Source of the DNA: Rhynchopus sp. YZ270_cl-10
Taxonomy: Eukaryota; Euglenozoa; Diplonemea; Diplonemida; Diplonemidae
Assembly: GCA_964035575.1 (NCBI GenBank)
Contig: OZ037887.1
Span: forward strand, 434,001 to 498,000
Reading direction: 5' to 3'
Length of the DNA stretch: 64,000 bases
Translations under genes and position numbers: made by a program
Notes under the pieces: model-generated
What the model saw: only the letters and a program-made list of their open reading frames with translations
The model's database searches: none
What the model was told of the DNA's origin: nothing
In this document: positions 32,692-42,629 of the stretch, one piece after another
Layout of the letters: every line of letters starts with the position of its first letter
Position numbering within the stretch: position 1 is the stretch's first letter

Positions 32692-32870
32692 ACAACTCTT
32701 CACAACTCTTTACAACTCTTCACAACTCTTCACAACTTTTCACAACTTTTCACAACTTTTCACAACTTTTCACAACTCTTCACAACTCTTCACATACACG
32801 TTTTTGTGAAAATTTGTGAAGAGTTGTGAATAGTTGTGAAGAGTTGTGAAGAGTTGTGAATTGAAATGAA
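32692..32870. repeat. Inverted minisatellite, TTCACAACTC then GAGTTGTGAA units, copy B
   Basis: About ten units of CTTCACAACT are followed by about five units of the complementary type. Continuing to 32908 it shares the sequence bounding copy A at 29589, read in the opposite direction (CGATACCCCGGAACACACCA). Confidence 0.75.
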
Positions 32871-33312
32871 AATTTGTATTTTTCGATACCCCGGAACACA
32901 CCACCAGTGTATACTGTGTAAACTGTGTGCGGAAATTGACCAAAAACGAGAACTTGTCCATTTCGGCAAATTGACCCCACCACTGGCCGGACGGATTCCG
33001 GAAATGCAAATGCAAGTGTTTTCGGTGTGAACTGTGTGTACTCTATGTACTGTGCGCTACCACAACACAGGACCTCATAAGCTCTCAGTAAGCTCTCACA
33101 GGCTCTCACAAGGTTAACACCTTGCGCTTTCAGCGGTGGGTCGCGATTTTTTTCACAGTGTGCAAACGAACAGATTTTTGACATTTTTTTACCGTTTTCC
33201 TGATTTTTCCTCATAAAACCCCCCCCTAAACATACTGTGCGGGCGAGTAAAAAAAAACTCGCCTACTCGCCAAAAACTCGCCTAAAACTCGCCCATTTTT
33301 GGGGGGCGAGTT

Positions 33313-34189
33313 CAGTGGTCGCGCTAATTATGGGGAAAAATGGGGAAAAAATGGATTTCGGGTACGGAAAAACGTTCCTTGAAAAGGTTAGCTGGGGAGG
33401 CCCGGAAACCCCGTTTTGTGGCATTTCCGGGCCAATCCCGGCTTGTGGTGGGGTATATACGGAAAAATGGACAAAATTTTAGTGACTTAAATTTTCGCAA
33501 AATATGAACCCATACTCGTAAACAAGGGTCATTTTCAGGAAAATTCGGAAAATTCCGAGATTTGGAAGCAATTTTTCTCCTGAAAATCAGTGGGTTTTCA
33601 GCCCCAAAACATACCGCGATTGGAATTTCCGGAATCCGTCCGCGCTGTGGTGGGGTCACTTTGCCGAAATGGCCATTTTTTTGGTTTTGGTCAAAATCCA
33701 TGTGGGTAAAGAGGGCCAATGTAAATCCCACAACCAGATTTTCTCTCCCTGATCCTGACGTCTTGCAACATGAAAATGCGCGAAAACACCGGCATTTGCA
33801 TTTCCGGAATTCGTCCGTTCTGTGGTGGGGTCAATTTGCCGAAATGGACAAGTTCTTGGTTTTGGTCAAAACCCGTCAGTGTAAGGTAAAGGGGGCAAGT
33901 GTTTGCCTGTAGAAACTGGAAGGGAACAGGCAGCGCCGCAGGCGCACGGTAACCAACTTTTTTTTTTTTTTTTTCCTTTTCTTTTTTCTCCTCTTTCTTT
34001 TGACTTTCCGAGCCAATTGCGTTCCACGGCGGGGTCACATGTATATGCAAGCCCACTATGTGGTGGTCTTACTCAACAATATTAGAACTTCTGGTTTCTT
34101 AATGAAATCCCCGTACTGCAAAAAAAAAACGTTCCTACCAAAACCCCCAAAAATCCCGGGATGAGGGATGGACTTTAGCGCGAGCTCTG
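33313..34189 (-). mobile_element. hAT-like non-autonomous element, copy 2 (877 bp)
   Basis: Reverse-orientation copy of the element at 7393-8270 with only scattered differences. Ends CAGTGGTCGCGCTAA and, inverted, CAGAGCTCGCGCTAA. The 8-bp duplication GGCGAGTT lies at 33305-33312 and 34190-34197, inside the subterminal repeats of the host element. High identity over the full length suggests recent movement. Confidence 0.92.
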
Positions 34190-34259
34190 GGCGAGTTTTG
34201 GCGAGTTTTTTTTTTTGGTAGGGATTTTACCTTGGGAAAAGTGTACACACGAAAATATG

Positions 34260-34470
34260 AGGGAAATTTGAGTTTTGAAGAGAAAATTTTTTTCGTTCCA
34301 CTTGAACAAGACCTCTACAGTTTGCTTTGTAGGCTTCCACAACCAGTACCACCAGTCCAGCTGTAGCTTCTGCGGATCCATGAAGTTTGCACAGATGGGT
34401 GTGATGTAGTCGTGGTGGAATACCGCCAAGGGGTGCCTGCAGGGTTGCCATTTACCGGCATGGCGAGGAC
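34260..34470 (-). other. Coding-like fragment inside CATAC element
   Basis: A minus-strand frame reads GKWQPCRHPLAVFHHDYITP, then PICANFMDPQKLQLDWWYWL and WKPTKQTVEVLFKWNEKN, before low-complexity sequence. It looks like protein but has no start. It may be a transposase remnant or a captured host exon. I do not recognise the family. Confidence 0.3.
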
Positions 34471-35140
34471 ATTGTTGTATAGCGAGTGTAGCCCCGGCTC
34501 ATGTCTTCGTCATCCTCCGGATTGTAGCACGTCTTGTCCCCCGGGATCTATGGCACGCTTGGATCTTCCCCTGGAGCAAATGTTTACATACATGCCTGTC
34601 AGCCACTGCCGTGACATGGTTGCCTTTAGACGTACAAGTGACACAATTTCAATTTTTTTGTGTGTTTTCGAGTGGCATGTTGTCATCAGTCACCCCCGCC
34701 CTCCATTTTCACATCCTGGTGCACATTTTCACCCCCCCCCAAGGTGCGTATGTGCACCAGGATTTGCACCCAAATGTGGGCGAGTTTAGGCGAGTTTAGG
34801 CGAGTTTTTGGCGAGCTTTTGGCGAGTTTTGGCGAGTAATAGGCGAGTAATGGGCGAGTAGGGCGAGTTTTTGGCGAGTTTTTCCTGAAAATCAGGAAAA
34901 CGAAAAACTCGCCTAAAAACGGCTCGCCTGCACAGTATGCCTAAATTAAGCCGGGGATCGGGGATCGGGGATCGGGGATCGGGGATCGCGGGTTTTGACC
35001 CCCCTAGTTACGGCTACACCTGCCTCCCCCCCACAGCTACACATCACGACACCTCCCACCTCATCCTCATTCTCCTCTCCCCTTCTCCCCCCCCCTCCCT
35101 CTCGACAACATGCCTCCGTAGCTAAGTAAAAAAAAAAATT

Positions 35141-35190
35141 ATAGTGGAGCTCATCCTCGGGTGTACACTAATACAACCAAGTTTTCAAAA
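35141..35190 (+). repeat. R4 short dispersed repeat
   Basis: ATAGTGGAGCTCATCCTCGG followed by GTGTACACTAATACAACC and AAGTTTTCAAAA. It lies about 160 bases before the start of the EF-hand gene. Confidence 0.7.
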
Positions 35191-35350
35191 AAAACAACAA
35201 AAGCAACGGTCTCTCTGATTTCACCCCCCTTTTTTTTTTGCCAACTTTTCATCCCTTTGTAGGATACTTCTAGTTAACCCTCCAAAGCGTTCTCTCTTGA
35301 ATCCTATAAAGAAAAATCTCCTGTCTACCATCTAATAAGCAAAATCCAAT

Positions 35351-38300
35351 ATGGCGACGGATCCCTCCTCCTCCGCTACGGGGTTGAACTATGATGGACC
35401 AAGCGTGCGGACAAATGAATCAGGGGGTGTGCCGGCGATGTACACGGAGACTCCTGTGTTGCCGGCGACGATGATGGTGCAGCCTCCACGCCCCCCGGTT
35501 CCGTTGCGGGTGGCGAAGGTGAGCGCTGCAGGGAGAGATGCAGCGGTGGAGAAGAGCATTGAAAGGCTGTTGACGGTATCTCGCAAGGAGGGGAACACTG
35601 TGTACCGTGATGGGTGTGCGGTGGCGCACGAAGCCACGCCACGCAACGACGATCGGCTCTGCAGTGCCATCTATGAAAAGGTGTGCGACCCTGCCATTGC
35701 CCTCGCAGACCTCAGCCAAACAGAGCTGCGAATCCTCCGCGGTAAAGTGGCGCTGGCAAATCATAGAAAGCAACTAGAGGTATGTAGGAGGCAGAGAGAG
35801 AGAGGGGATGGGAGGAGGGTCGAGAATTATTCAGTCCTTTTTTTGGGGGAGAATTTCGGGACTGATAAATTGAAAAAACAAATAAGTTGTTAACGAGACT
35901 ACATTATTTCAACAAACCTATCGAGAGAGCAATACTTCAGGGTATTTCCTAAATCGGGGTCCCAAAATCTCAAAATCCGGAATCGGGTGCAAAAAAAGCG
36001 CGCTGAGCAACGTTAGGGTTTTTTGTGCAGAAAACTGTGTTATGGTGCATTTCCGAGCCAATCCCGGCTTGTGGTGGGGTGGGTAGTCCCCCGAACAAAA
36101 AAACAGAAAAAACACTGCACACGGATAGGACACATGCGTTTGTGAAGCGGTCTCGCGCTTCGCGATACCACAGCCAATTCGCGTACGTCTGGTACATACG
36201 AAACTAATGAAAAATACATGAGACACAAAACACTCGTCAAACTTACTAAATTCTTCACATCAATGTAAAAGACAGCTTAACTCTCCTTGCCTATATCGAT
36301 TCATCTGTCTGTCGGGCACGCTTCGGTTCCCGATCGCTTCCCTCAGAGCGCTTCCGCTTCCGCGATGGTGTTGGTGTTGGTGTTGGCTGAGGCTGGATCG
36401 TCGTTGCCAACAGATCAGAAAGACCCACCGGATATATATTCTGTGTAGCTTTGTCCTTCAAGTTGGTTTGGACATCATCTGGTAGACTGAAGATGTCATA
36501 GTGGTGTGGGCGGTAGGTGAGGTAGAGAAATTTTGAGGGTGCGAGAACAGAAGTGGGTGTGCAGCACGTGAAGGAGTCTGTCTCTACATTGAACACCCAT
36601 ACCCCAATGCCGAGAATCGTACAAGCTGCGATAAGGGTGCGTTCGTCACCGCTGGTGGTACGGCAAAGCATTTTCGTACAATATTCATCGTACGTTGTGG
36701 GGTCTTCCGTGAGGGGTTCAGGAGCATAACCTTCCCGTAATTCCTGATTCCCTCGAAGGTGTTGCACTACCTCGTTCCGCAGCTCGGAACTGTTCATCTT
36801 TTCAGCCCCAGTTGTGAGTGCAATAAACTGGCACTCACCATTGCCCAGCTGTCTCACTCTGACCCCTTTCAGGGAACTAGCCGTGGCACAGACAATGCGT
36901 TCAAGGGGATCTGTTGGCGAGCAAACCGCGACAGCGGGTTCACAAACAAATGGGGGTTCCTCGTTAGAGTCGAAATCCATTGGCGTGCAAGGTAATACAG
37001 GAGATGGAGCAACTGCGTGAGTGGGCTCATCAAAATCTATTCGTTGATCACATGCTTCCGCTTGCCCGCCAACCTCGTCCTCGTCCTCAGACTCTATTCC
37101 ATGAACTGCAGAGTCTGTCGGGTAATCGTCTTCAAAGAAAACGTCGTCGTCCCCTTCATTGTCATCTTCATCTCCCCCGTCCAACTCTGTGCAGAGGGGG
37201 TCGTCGGAAGCTATTTCTGCCATAGCTTCGTACGTCTCTGCGAAGGAGTGCTTGTAATTGGGGGTGTGGTGGCGGTTTTTGAAGCGGCGGCGACGCTGGC
37301 TGAGGAACGCGGTCAGTGTTTCTTCGAGTAAGTCATTGACCCCTGTTGTGTTACTCACACGTGGTCCCTCTAAATACAGCATCAGAAGTTGTTCGAGAAG
37401 CTCGATGTCCATCCGTGACCGGCGAGGATACCCCCCCTTCTTTATTTATTCGTTGTTTGTTGTTTGTTGATCGCATCCATCCTCGTCCGTACTTCAGGAA
37501 AAGCACACAAAGCAATTAAAAAAAAAAAAAGAGAGAAAAAAACTCGCAGTTACGCTTGATAAACTGGCTGGTGCCCATAAAGTACAGCTACCCTAACATA
37601 AAAAAAGGGGGAAAATGTGCCCGCCGCAGGCGGAATTTTTTTTTGGCCTGTGAACTTTTTTTCCGGACTTTTTTGCGTTATTTTGCAAGATCGGGGCTCC
37701 GAGGTTCGGAATATTTTTTCCTCGGACATTTTTACCTCACCCTGTGCTCCTTCCCACGACTACTCTCCCCTTGCAAAAAAACCGCGGAACACCTGAAAAC
37801 CCCCCTTGCAAAAAAAGCGCGGAACTTTTTCTGAAAAAATCTCGGGAGACGGGTAGTGGATTTAGGAAATACCCTGCAATACTTGCATTGCATTATTTTT
37901 TTTTTTTCACAGGAGGAAGCGCCTGTCCCACGTGCCCCATTGGCAGCACAAAAGCCAGCAAAGCAACCTCACCGACGCCTCAAGCCACCTCCAGCATCAC
38001 AGGATCAGCAGTATGTGTCATTTTTTTGTATCGTTTGGTTTCCTTTTTTACATCTATCTGTTGTAGCCCGCAGGGTACTTCTTTTCCATCCGGATGGCCG
38101 CCATCATATGTCGGTCCTTCGGAGCCTGCATCAACACCCACTACAGCTTTATCATATTATTGCACATGATATCAACCTTCAACACCCCTCTCTCCAACCC
38201 CCTCTTCCTCAGACGCGAAACCCTTGCCATGGAGGACGTTCTCAAGGATATCGACCGTATAAAGAAACAACGTGACACCCTATCCACCCAGGTTAAGACA

Positions 38301-39764
38301 ATAGAAGACGAGAAGGCTGCTCTCAAGGCACGCCTTGAGCGCATCCCTGAGATAGGCGCAGAGCGGGAACGGGAGGACCTGGCAGCGCATATCTTGCGAC
38401 TCACCGCGCAGGTGGAGAGGTTGAAGGGACGGCTGGAGAGCCCTGGAATGGCAGCGTTGGCTGCAGGAGACCATCCAGCAAGATGGAGCCAAGCCCCTCC
38501 AGAAGCAGAACGCCTTCACACCTTGTGCACCAAGGTCAAACGAAACGAATGGTCAGGCTGTCTCCACACCCTCCTCGATTTGGACGGTGATGGCTTCCTC
38601 TCCACAGAAGACCTCCGACACAGCTTGGACGCATTAACCGGTCAATCCTGGACCACCCGCCATATCCGCAACCTCCTAAGCAGTCTTAACACCCCATCGC
38701 CCACAAAGGAGGCAGTGCAAAACCCTGTCTGGGAAGACGCCTTTGTGGCGGTGGTGACCGCACCGCTTTCGTTGCGCGATGCAAAAAGGAAGAGGGGGAA
38801 GTTGCAGGCAGAGGAGGCTGCATTCAAGGAGGCAATGAGAGGGAGAGATCTCCGTATTTCCGCGCTGCGAGGGGAGGTGGCGGAGCTTTCCCGGTCGCTT
38901 CCGGCTTATATGCAATCTCGGTCGGGAGAACCGATTTTGAAAAAAGGAAAACGCACCATAAATTGCGCCGAAGTGGCTCGAACGGTAGCACACCGTGATG
39001 ACCTATTATGTGAGCTAGATGGTCTCCAAACTATGGCAAGGGAGACAGCGTTCTCCCCATCCGTGGTGCTCACCCCAGCAGAGGAGGCGCTTCTCCGGAG
39101 CCACACCTGTGGTCGCCAGCATGCACAGTACAATGCCTCATTAGATGCAATGTCAAACAGACATACCGCCCCACTCCTCGCGCAAATCACCCTAAAAAGA
39201 ATTCGAGGAAAAACCCGAAGAACGCCTTCAGTACAAGAAGAACGGATCCCCCCTAAACCCCCAGAAGAGCCAAAACTGAGGCCAAAACTCCCGGCGCAGG
39301 TTCACGTCTATTCTGGGGAGTGCCCTTCTGTTCAGGGCGTCTTTTCGTTGGATACAGGGTGCACAGAGGGGCTGCGGTGGGCGTCTGGGGGGAACGACCT
39401 TTTTTTCGATGATGCAAACCAATCCTGGGTGTTGCGGTCTGACGGTGAGGCGGTGCTGCGGGGGAGTGTACCTGGGGAGTGCGCTGTGGCGGACATAGTG
39501 TGGGAAGGGGCACCCCAGACGTTGGTGAAGGGGGTTACGCGGAAGGGTGGTGGTGGTGGTGGTGGTGGGGGTGTTGCACCATTTGACCCATGGCGGGCGA
39601 TATATACCGGTCACGCTCTCAGCTCATCTGCGTTCCGTGCCTGCCCCACAGGCGCCAGTGGTACTGATCCACTCAACAAAGCCATCGCCGCAGCCCACCG
39701 CGCGCCTTACGTTGCAGAAGAGGAGCTTAGAACATACCAACCCCCGTTGCCGCCGTTCAGTTAG
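35351..39764 (+). CDS. EF-hand coiled-coil protein, three exons, unknown function
   Basis: Exons 35351-35779, 37913-38010 and 38213-39764 join in consistent phase to give 692 residues. Donors are GTATG; acceptors TTCACAG and CTTCCTCAG. Residues 1-175 are partly Pro-rich. From about 182 the protein is coiled-coil-like (MEDVLKDIDRIKKQRDTLST). A canonical EF-hand loop, DLDGDGFLSTED, lies at 298-309, so calcium binding is likely. The C-terminal third has a Gly run and ordered-looking sequence without a known domain. Alternative: exon 3 could be a separate gene starting at ATG 38229, because the acceptor before it looks just like a trans-splice site. The first intron (2133 bp) contains a transposon-like element with an OTU gene. 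Confidence 0.7.
35938..37876. mobile_element. DNA transposon-like element carrying an OTU-protease gene, inside an intron
   Basis: Perfect 18-bp inverted ends CAGGGTATTTCCTAAATC, flanked by the 8-bp duplication CAATACTT (35930-35937 and 37877-37884). CAG ends and an 8-bp duplication fit hAT-like insertion. The 1939-bp unit encodes one intact-looking gene, on the minus strand, with an OTU domain and no transposase. Its left side shares a GCCAATCCCGGCTTGTGG module with the 877-bp hAT-like element family, linking the two. It sits in intron 1 of the EF-hand gene, antisense to it. Confidence 0.88.
36291..37412 (-). CDS. OTU-like cysteine protease, transposon cargo
   Basis: 373 residues. The N-terminal third is unknown; residues about 80-150 are acidic (DGGDEDDNEGDDDVFFEDDY); an OTU domain follows from about 185 to 320. 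The catalytic Cys lies in LGNGECQFIAL, where the usual DGNCLF form has Asp changed to Gly. GDERTLIAACTILGIGVWVF is the expected central segment, and HHYDIF carries the catalytic His. OTU enzymes remove ubiquitin or related chains. The C-terminus is basic (SRKRKRSEGSDREPKRARQ), a likely nuclear localisation signal. The frame is uninterrupted and fills most of the element at 35938-37876. Some eukaryotic DNA transposons carry OTU or ULP protease genes; this one has no transposase alongside. Confidence 0.75.
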   Translation of the reverse strand: MDIELLEQLLMLYLEGPRVSNTTGVNDLLEETLTAFLSQRRRRFKNRHHTPNYKHSFAETYEAMAEIASDDPLCTELDGGDEDDNEGDDDVFFEDDYPTDSAVHGIESEDEDEVGGQAEACDQRIDFDEPTHAVAPSPVLPCTPMDFDSNEEPPFVCEPAVAVCSPTDPLERIVCATASSLKGVRVRQLGNGECQFIALTTGAEKMNSSELRNEVVQHLRGNQELREGYAPEPLTEDPTTYDEYCTKMLCRTTSGDERTLIAACTILGIGVWVFNVETDSFTCCTPTSVLAPSKFLYLTYRPHHYDIFSLPDDVQTNLKDKATQNIYPVGLSDLLATTIQPQPTPTPTPSRKRKRSEGSDREPKRARQTDESI

Positions 39765-39980
39765 TTTTGTTTATTTGTTGCCAAAAAAAGAAAAAAATGA
39801 TAGGTGAGCAGTTCATCTTTTTTTGTTTTGCGATTCTTCTGAATTGTAAAGCAAAGAAAAGGGAGTGAATACCTCCTTTTGGAAGATTTGCAAAAAAAAA
39901 TGACACCAACTTTTTTTCCCTCTTCTCTTCCTCTTCCTCTTTCCCCATCATATTTTCTAAGAAATACACCAAAAAAAATA

Positions 39981-40784
39981 ATGAATCTGCTTGCACGCAG
40001 AACCGCTCAGGTGTGTTGTCGACCTGCGTTGGGTGCACAGTTTGTACAGGTCAGATGGAAACACGAAAAGAAGGGGTTTGAGAATATAAAGGAGTTCAAG
40101 GAGGAACAGTCGCGGAAGGTTGCTGAGGAAGAGCTGGCTGCGGATAAGGAGGGTGCGAGCAGGCTCATCCAGCTTGGGCTGATTGCGATCACCGCACCGC
40201 TCGCGTATTATTACTATAGGTCTTCAATGGTGCAGGACGCAGACTTTAAGGTTTCTGAGGTACACCATACGGGCAAGGCTGCAATCGGAGGAGACTTCAC
40301 CTTGGTTGACACTGACGGCATCCCGCGGACCCAAGCCGATTTTCGTGGAAAAAATGTCATTCTTTATTTCGGGTTCACCCACTGCCCTGAGATTTGTCCT
40401 GTAGAATTGCATCGCATTTCGTTTGTCTTAGATGCATTGAGGGAGAAGCATCCAAACAAGGAGTTTGTTCCTGTGTTTGTGTCTTGTGATCCTAAGAGGG
40501 ATTGTTTGAAGGAGATTAAGTCGTATTTGAGTGAGTTTCATAAGGACTTTATTGGGTTGGTGGGGACGCATGCGCAGGTGGAGGATATCTGTAAGAAGTA
40601 TAGGATATACTTCTCCTCGCCGTCTGCGGTTGAGGAGGACGAAGGTGACTATCTCATAGACCATTCCATTGCAATGTATTTCTTCGACGAAAACTTCTGC
40701 TTCGTCGACGCCTTCGGCAGCAGATGGCACGCAGGCGAGATCATAGAGAAGATGAACACCGCCATCGCAAAGGGTTTAATGTAA
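39981..40784 (+). CDS. SCO1: SCO1/SenC family cytochrome c oxidase copper chaperone
   Basis: 267 residues. SCO proteins deliver copper to the CuA site of cytochrome c oxidase in the mitochondrial intermembrane space. Here an N-terminal basic presequence (MNLLARRTAQVCCRPALG) is followed by a membrane helix near 70-88 (LIQLGLIAITAPLAYYYY) and a thioredoxin-like domain. The copper ligands are all visible: Cys135 and Cys139 in HCPEICP, and His228 in DHSIAMYFF. Length fits the family. The start at 39981 is chosen because a long CT-rich tract ending TTCTAAG lies directly before it; an upstream in-frame ATG at 39879 would put low-complexity sequence ahead of the presequence. It implies an aerobic mitochondrion. 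Confidence 0.95.
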   Translation: MNLLARRTAQVCCRPALGAQFVQVRWKHEKKGFENIKEFKEEQSRKVAEEELAADKEGASRLIQLGLIAITAPLAYYYYRSSMVQDADFKVSEVHHTGKAAIGGDFTLVDTDGIPRTQADFRGKNVILYFGFTHCPEICPVELHRISFVLDALREKHPNKEFVPVFVSCDPKRDCLKEIKSYLSEFHKDFIGLVGTHAQVEDICKKYRIYFSSPSAVEEDEGDYLIDHSIAMYFFDENFCFVDAFGSRWHAGEIIEKMNTAIAKGLM

Positions 40785-41437
40785 GAAGCAGAACCGAGGA
40801 GGGGATGAAGGGGGGGAAAAGCTCTTTGGCAGATCGCTGGCTAGCTTTTACACTCCGTAGGTCAAAGCTGACCCACGTTGGGTTCAAAACCAGATGGGGG
40901 AAGCTTTTTGGCTTGCACAAAGAGGCCTTCTATCTGGGGTGTTTTTTGATGGTTGGCAATACTTCAAAAGGGCGAGGGGGAGGGGGGGGATGGGGTAACA
41001 GTGTTCTTTTGTGGCCCCAAGGAAATGACGTTGCACATAGTAAAATATGTGTTTTCTTTTATTAGATGATGAAGGAAACCACGAAAAATGGATAGCAGGA
41101 TTGCATGGGTTGGGTGTCCATCCTCGTGTGCACCCGGTCATTCTTCCAAGGTACACTGTCGAGGGCTTTTGTATTTCAAAGGCAACTTTATTTGACAACA
41201 AACTTGTGGAAAGCCAGCGCAGCTGATGCTGCGTGCTCGCAATACATCGAAGGTGTGTGTATGGGAGAGGGGGAAAAAAAAAATGAGGATGGGTATGTGT
41301 TTGGTAAAACGTAAGACTCCTCGATAGAGGAAAATAAAGGAAGAAAAAAAAAGAGAGAGATACTTCTGAATGGCCTCACACAGCAGCACAACCGATCCAC
41401 AGACGTTCTTTAAAGTTTTTCAACCAACACAGACAAT
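40785..41437. other. Intergenic region with R2 repeat
   Basis: No gene. It contains an R2 copy at 41087-41196 followed by an AACTTGTGGAAAGCCAGCGC segment that also precedes the R1 copy at 48398. AACACAG about 5 bases before ATG 41438 is a likely acceptor. Confidence 0.6.
41087..41196 (+). repeat. R2 short dispersed repeat
   Basis: AAATGGATAGCAGGATTGCATG, then a GGTTGGGTGTCCATCC mini-hairpin, CCAAGGTACACTGTCGAGGG and CTTTTGTATTTCAAAGGC. One of the fuller copies. Confidence 0.7.
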
Positions 41438-42629
41438 ATGGGTGTGGTCAACGAGGTGCAGAAGGCAGGTGACGGTGTCACCTTCCCTAAGGTCGGAGAC
41501 AAGGTGTCTGTGCACTACACCGGCACCCTGGAGGTATATAGCCAAACATCTTTTCACCTTTTTAAAAAAAAAAACTTATTGCATTGTTTGAGGGGATCCA
41601 GCGTACACAGGATCATCTCAAATTATATTTTTTGCGTCCGTTCTCTTATGGTACGGACCCACCCTTTGCATGAGCTCGACTGAGATGCGTTTGAGCACGT
41701 TTCAACTGCTATTTTGTTTCCCCTCCAAAATTTTGATATTATCCAAAAGGGTTGCCAGAACACTTCCGATTATGGGGTGTCTAAAGGTGGGTGGGTCGCG
41801 CTCAAATGTTTCAATTTTTGGGACGAATAATGAAATATCATTGGGTAATAGAAAAAAAAGCCCCGCATCCATTTCAAATAAACCACTACCCTTGCAGGAC
41901 GGAACCAAGTTCGACTCCTCGGTTGACCGTGGCCAGCCGTTCCAGTTCCAGATTGGAGTCGGCCAGGTGATCAAGGGATGGGACGAGGGTGTCCTGAAGA
42001 TGTCTGTTGGTGAGAAGTCCATCCTTCGTATCTCTGCAGACTTCGGATACGGTATGCACACTTCACCCCCCCCCTGACTTCCAACCTGACTCCATATTTT
42101 CCAAAAAAAAAAAAATATTTTTTAGAGGGTCTCTCCGGAGAAGAATGTTCGAATTCCTCCGAATCAGCGACATCTGCTCTTTCTAAGAAGCAAGGGTACA
42201 TTTTTCGCACCCTCTATACCTTCTTTTCGTCAGAAAAGAAGGTGTATGAAACAATCTTTCTCTCACCTTCAAACCTTCTGTTGATGATCAACAGAACTTT
42301 GTTAGGTGGCGGCCCCCCCCCCCCCCCCCTTTGGTGTACCTTGATGCTCCTCGATTTGATTACAATTCTATCGATATCAACCCCTTTCTTTCTAAGACTA
42401 AGCACGAGAGGCTTAGGGTCATCTTATAAACCTTTCTTCTTTCCCTCTCAACAACGTTTCGTAGATTGCTCCAAATTACCTTCACTTTGGGGAATATCCC
42501 ATCTTAGGAGGAGCTGAGTACTCTTTTTGAAACCCACCACAACACACAACAGGTGCACGTGGTGCCGGTGGAGTCATCCCCCCGAACGCTAACCTCAACT
42601 TCGACGTAGAGCTCCTGAAGATTAACTGA
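41438..42629 (+). CDS. FKBP-type peptidyl-prolyl isomerase, copy 1 (three exons)
   Basis: 108 residues from exons 41438-41533, 41898-42051 and 42553-42629. Catalyses cis-trans isomerisation of peptidyl-proline bonds and has the size of a single-domain cytosolic FKBP12. Typical motifs are [56 protein letters not shown] and FDVELLKIN. Donors are GTATA and GTATG, acceptors GCAG and AACAG. Intron 1 (364 bp) carries an R8 repeat and intron 2 (501 bp) an R1 repeat. Start follows CAACACAGACAAT. A tandem paralogue lies directly downstream with the same intron positions. Confidence 0.93.
41632..41712 (+). repeat. R8 short dispersed repeat, in FKBP intron
   Basis: Shares CACCCTTTGCATGAGCTCGA, then CTGAGATGCGTTT and GCACGTTTCAACT, with 47502-47592. 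A partial third copy (TTAGCACGTTTCAACT) ends near 47105. Confidence 0.75.
42395..42442 (+). repeat. R1 hairpin repeat, in FKBP intron
   Basis: GACTAAGCACGAGAGGCTTA, then GGGTCATCTTATAAACC and TTTCTTCTTT. Consensus-like copy inside intron 2. Confidence 0.78.

Larger units (their letters stand above)
33231..34939. mobile_element. CATACTGTGC-end transposon carrying a nested hAT-like element
   Basis: Ends CATACTGTGC and GCACAGTATG, with the 6-bp duplication CCTAAA at 33225-33230 and 34940-34945. Subterminal GGCGAGTTTT-type repeats are arrayed at both ends (33239-33312 and 34785-34930). The element at 33313-34189 entered the left array and duplicated GGCGAGTT. Without the insert it is about 824 bp. 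Its unique middle (34215-34780) includes a minus-strand coding-like piece near 34260-34470. Confidence 0.88.
27187..35350. other. Gene-poor 8-kb region of satellites and transposons
   Basis: Holds the foldback element 27341-28139, inverted TTCACAA arrays (29618-29815, 32692-32870), the CTGTA array and the nested transposons at 33231-34939. AACGTAAATAATA motifs recur at 27205-27300. A 43-codon frame begins at 28155 but ends quickly. From 28500 to 29340, and from 29870 to 30330, I see nothing definite apart from an R5 piece near 28863. A run of GGGGATC units lies at 34951-34988. Confidence 0.55.
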
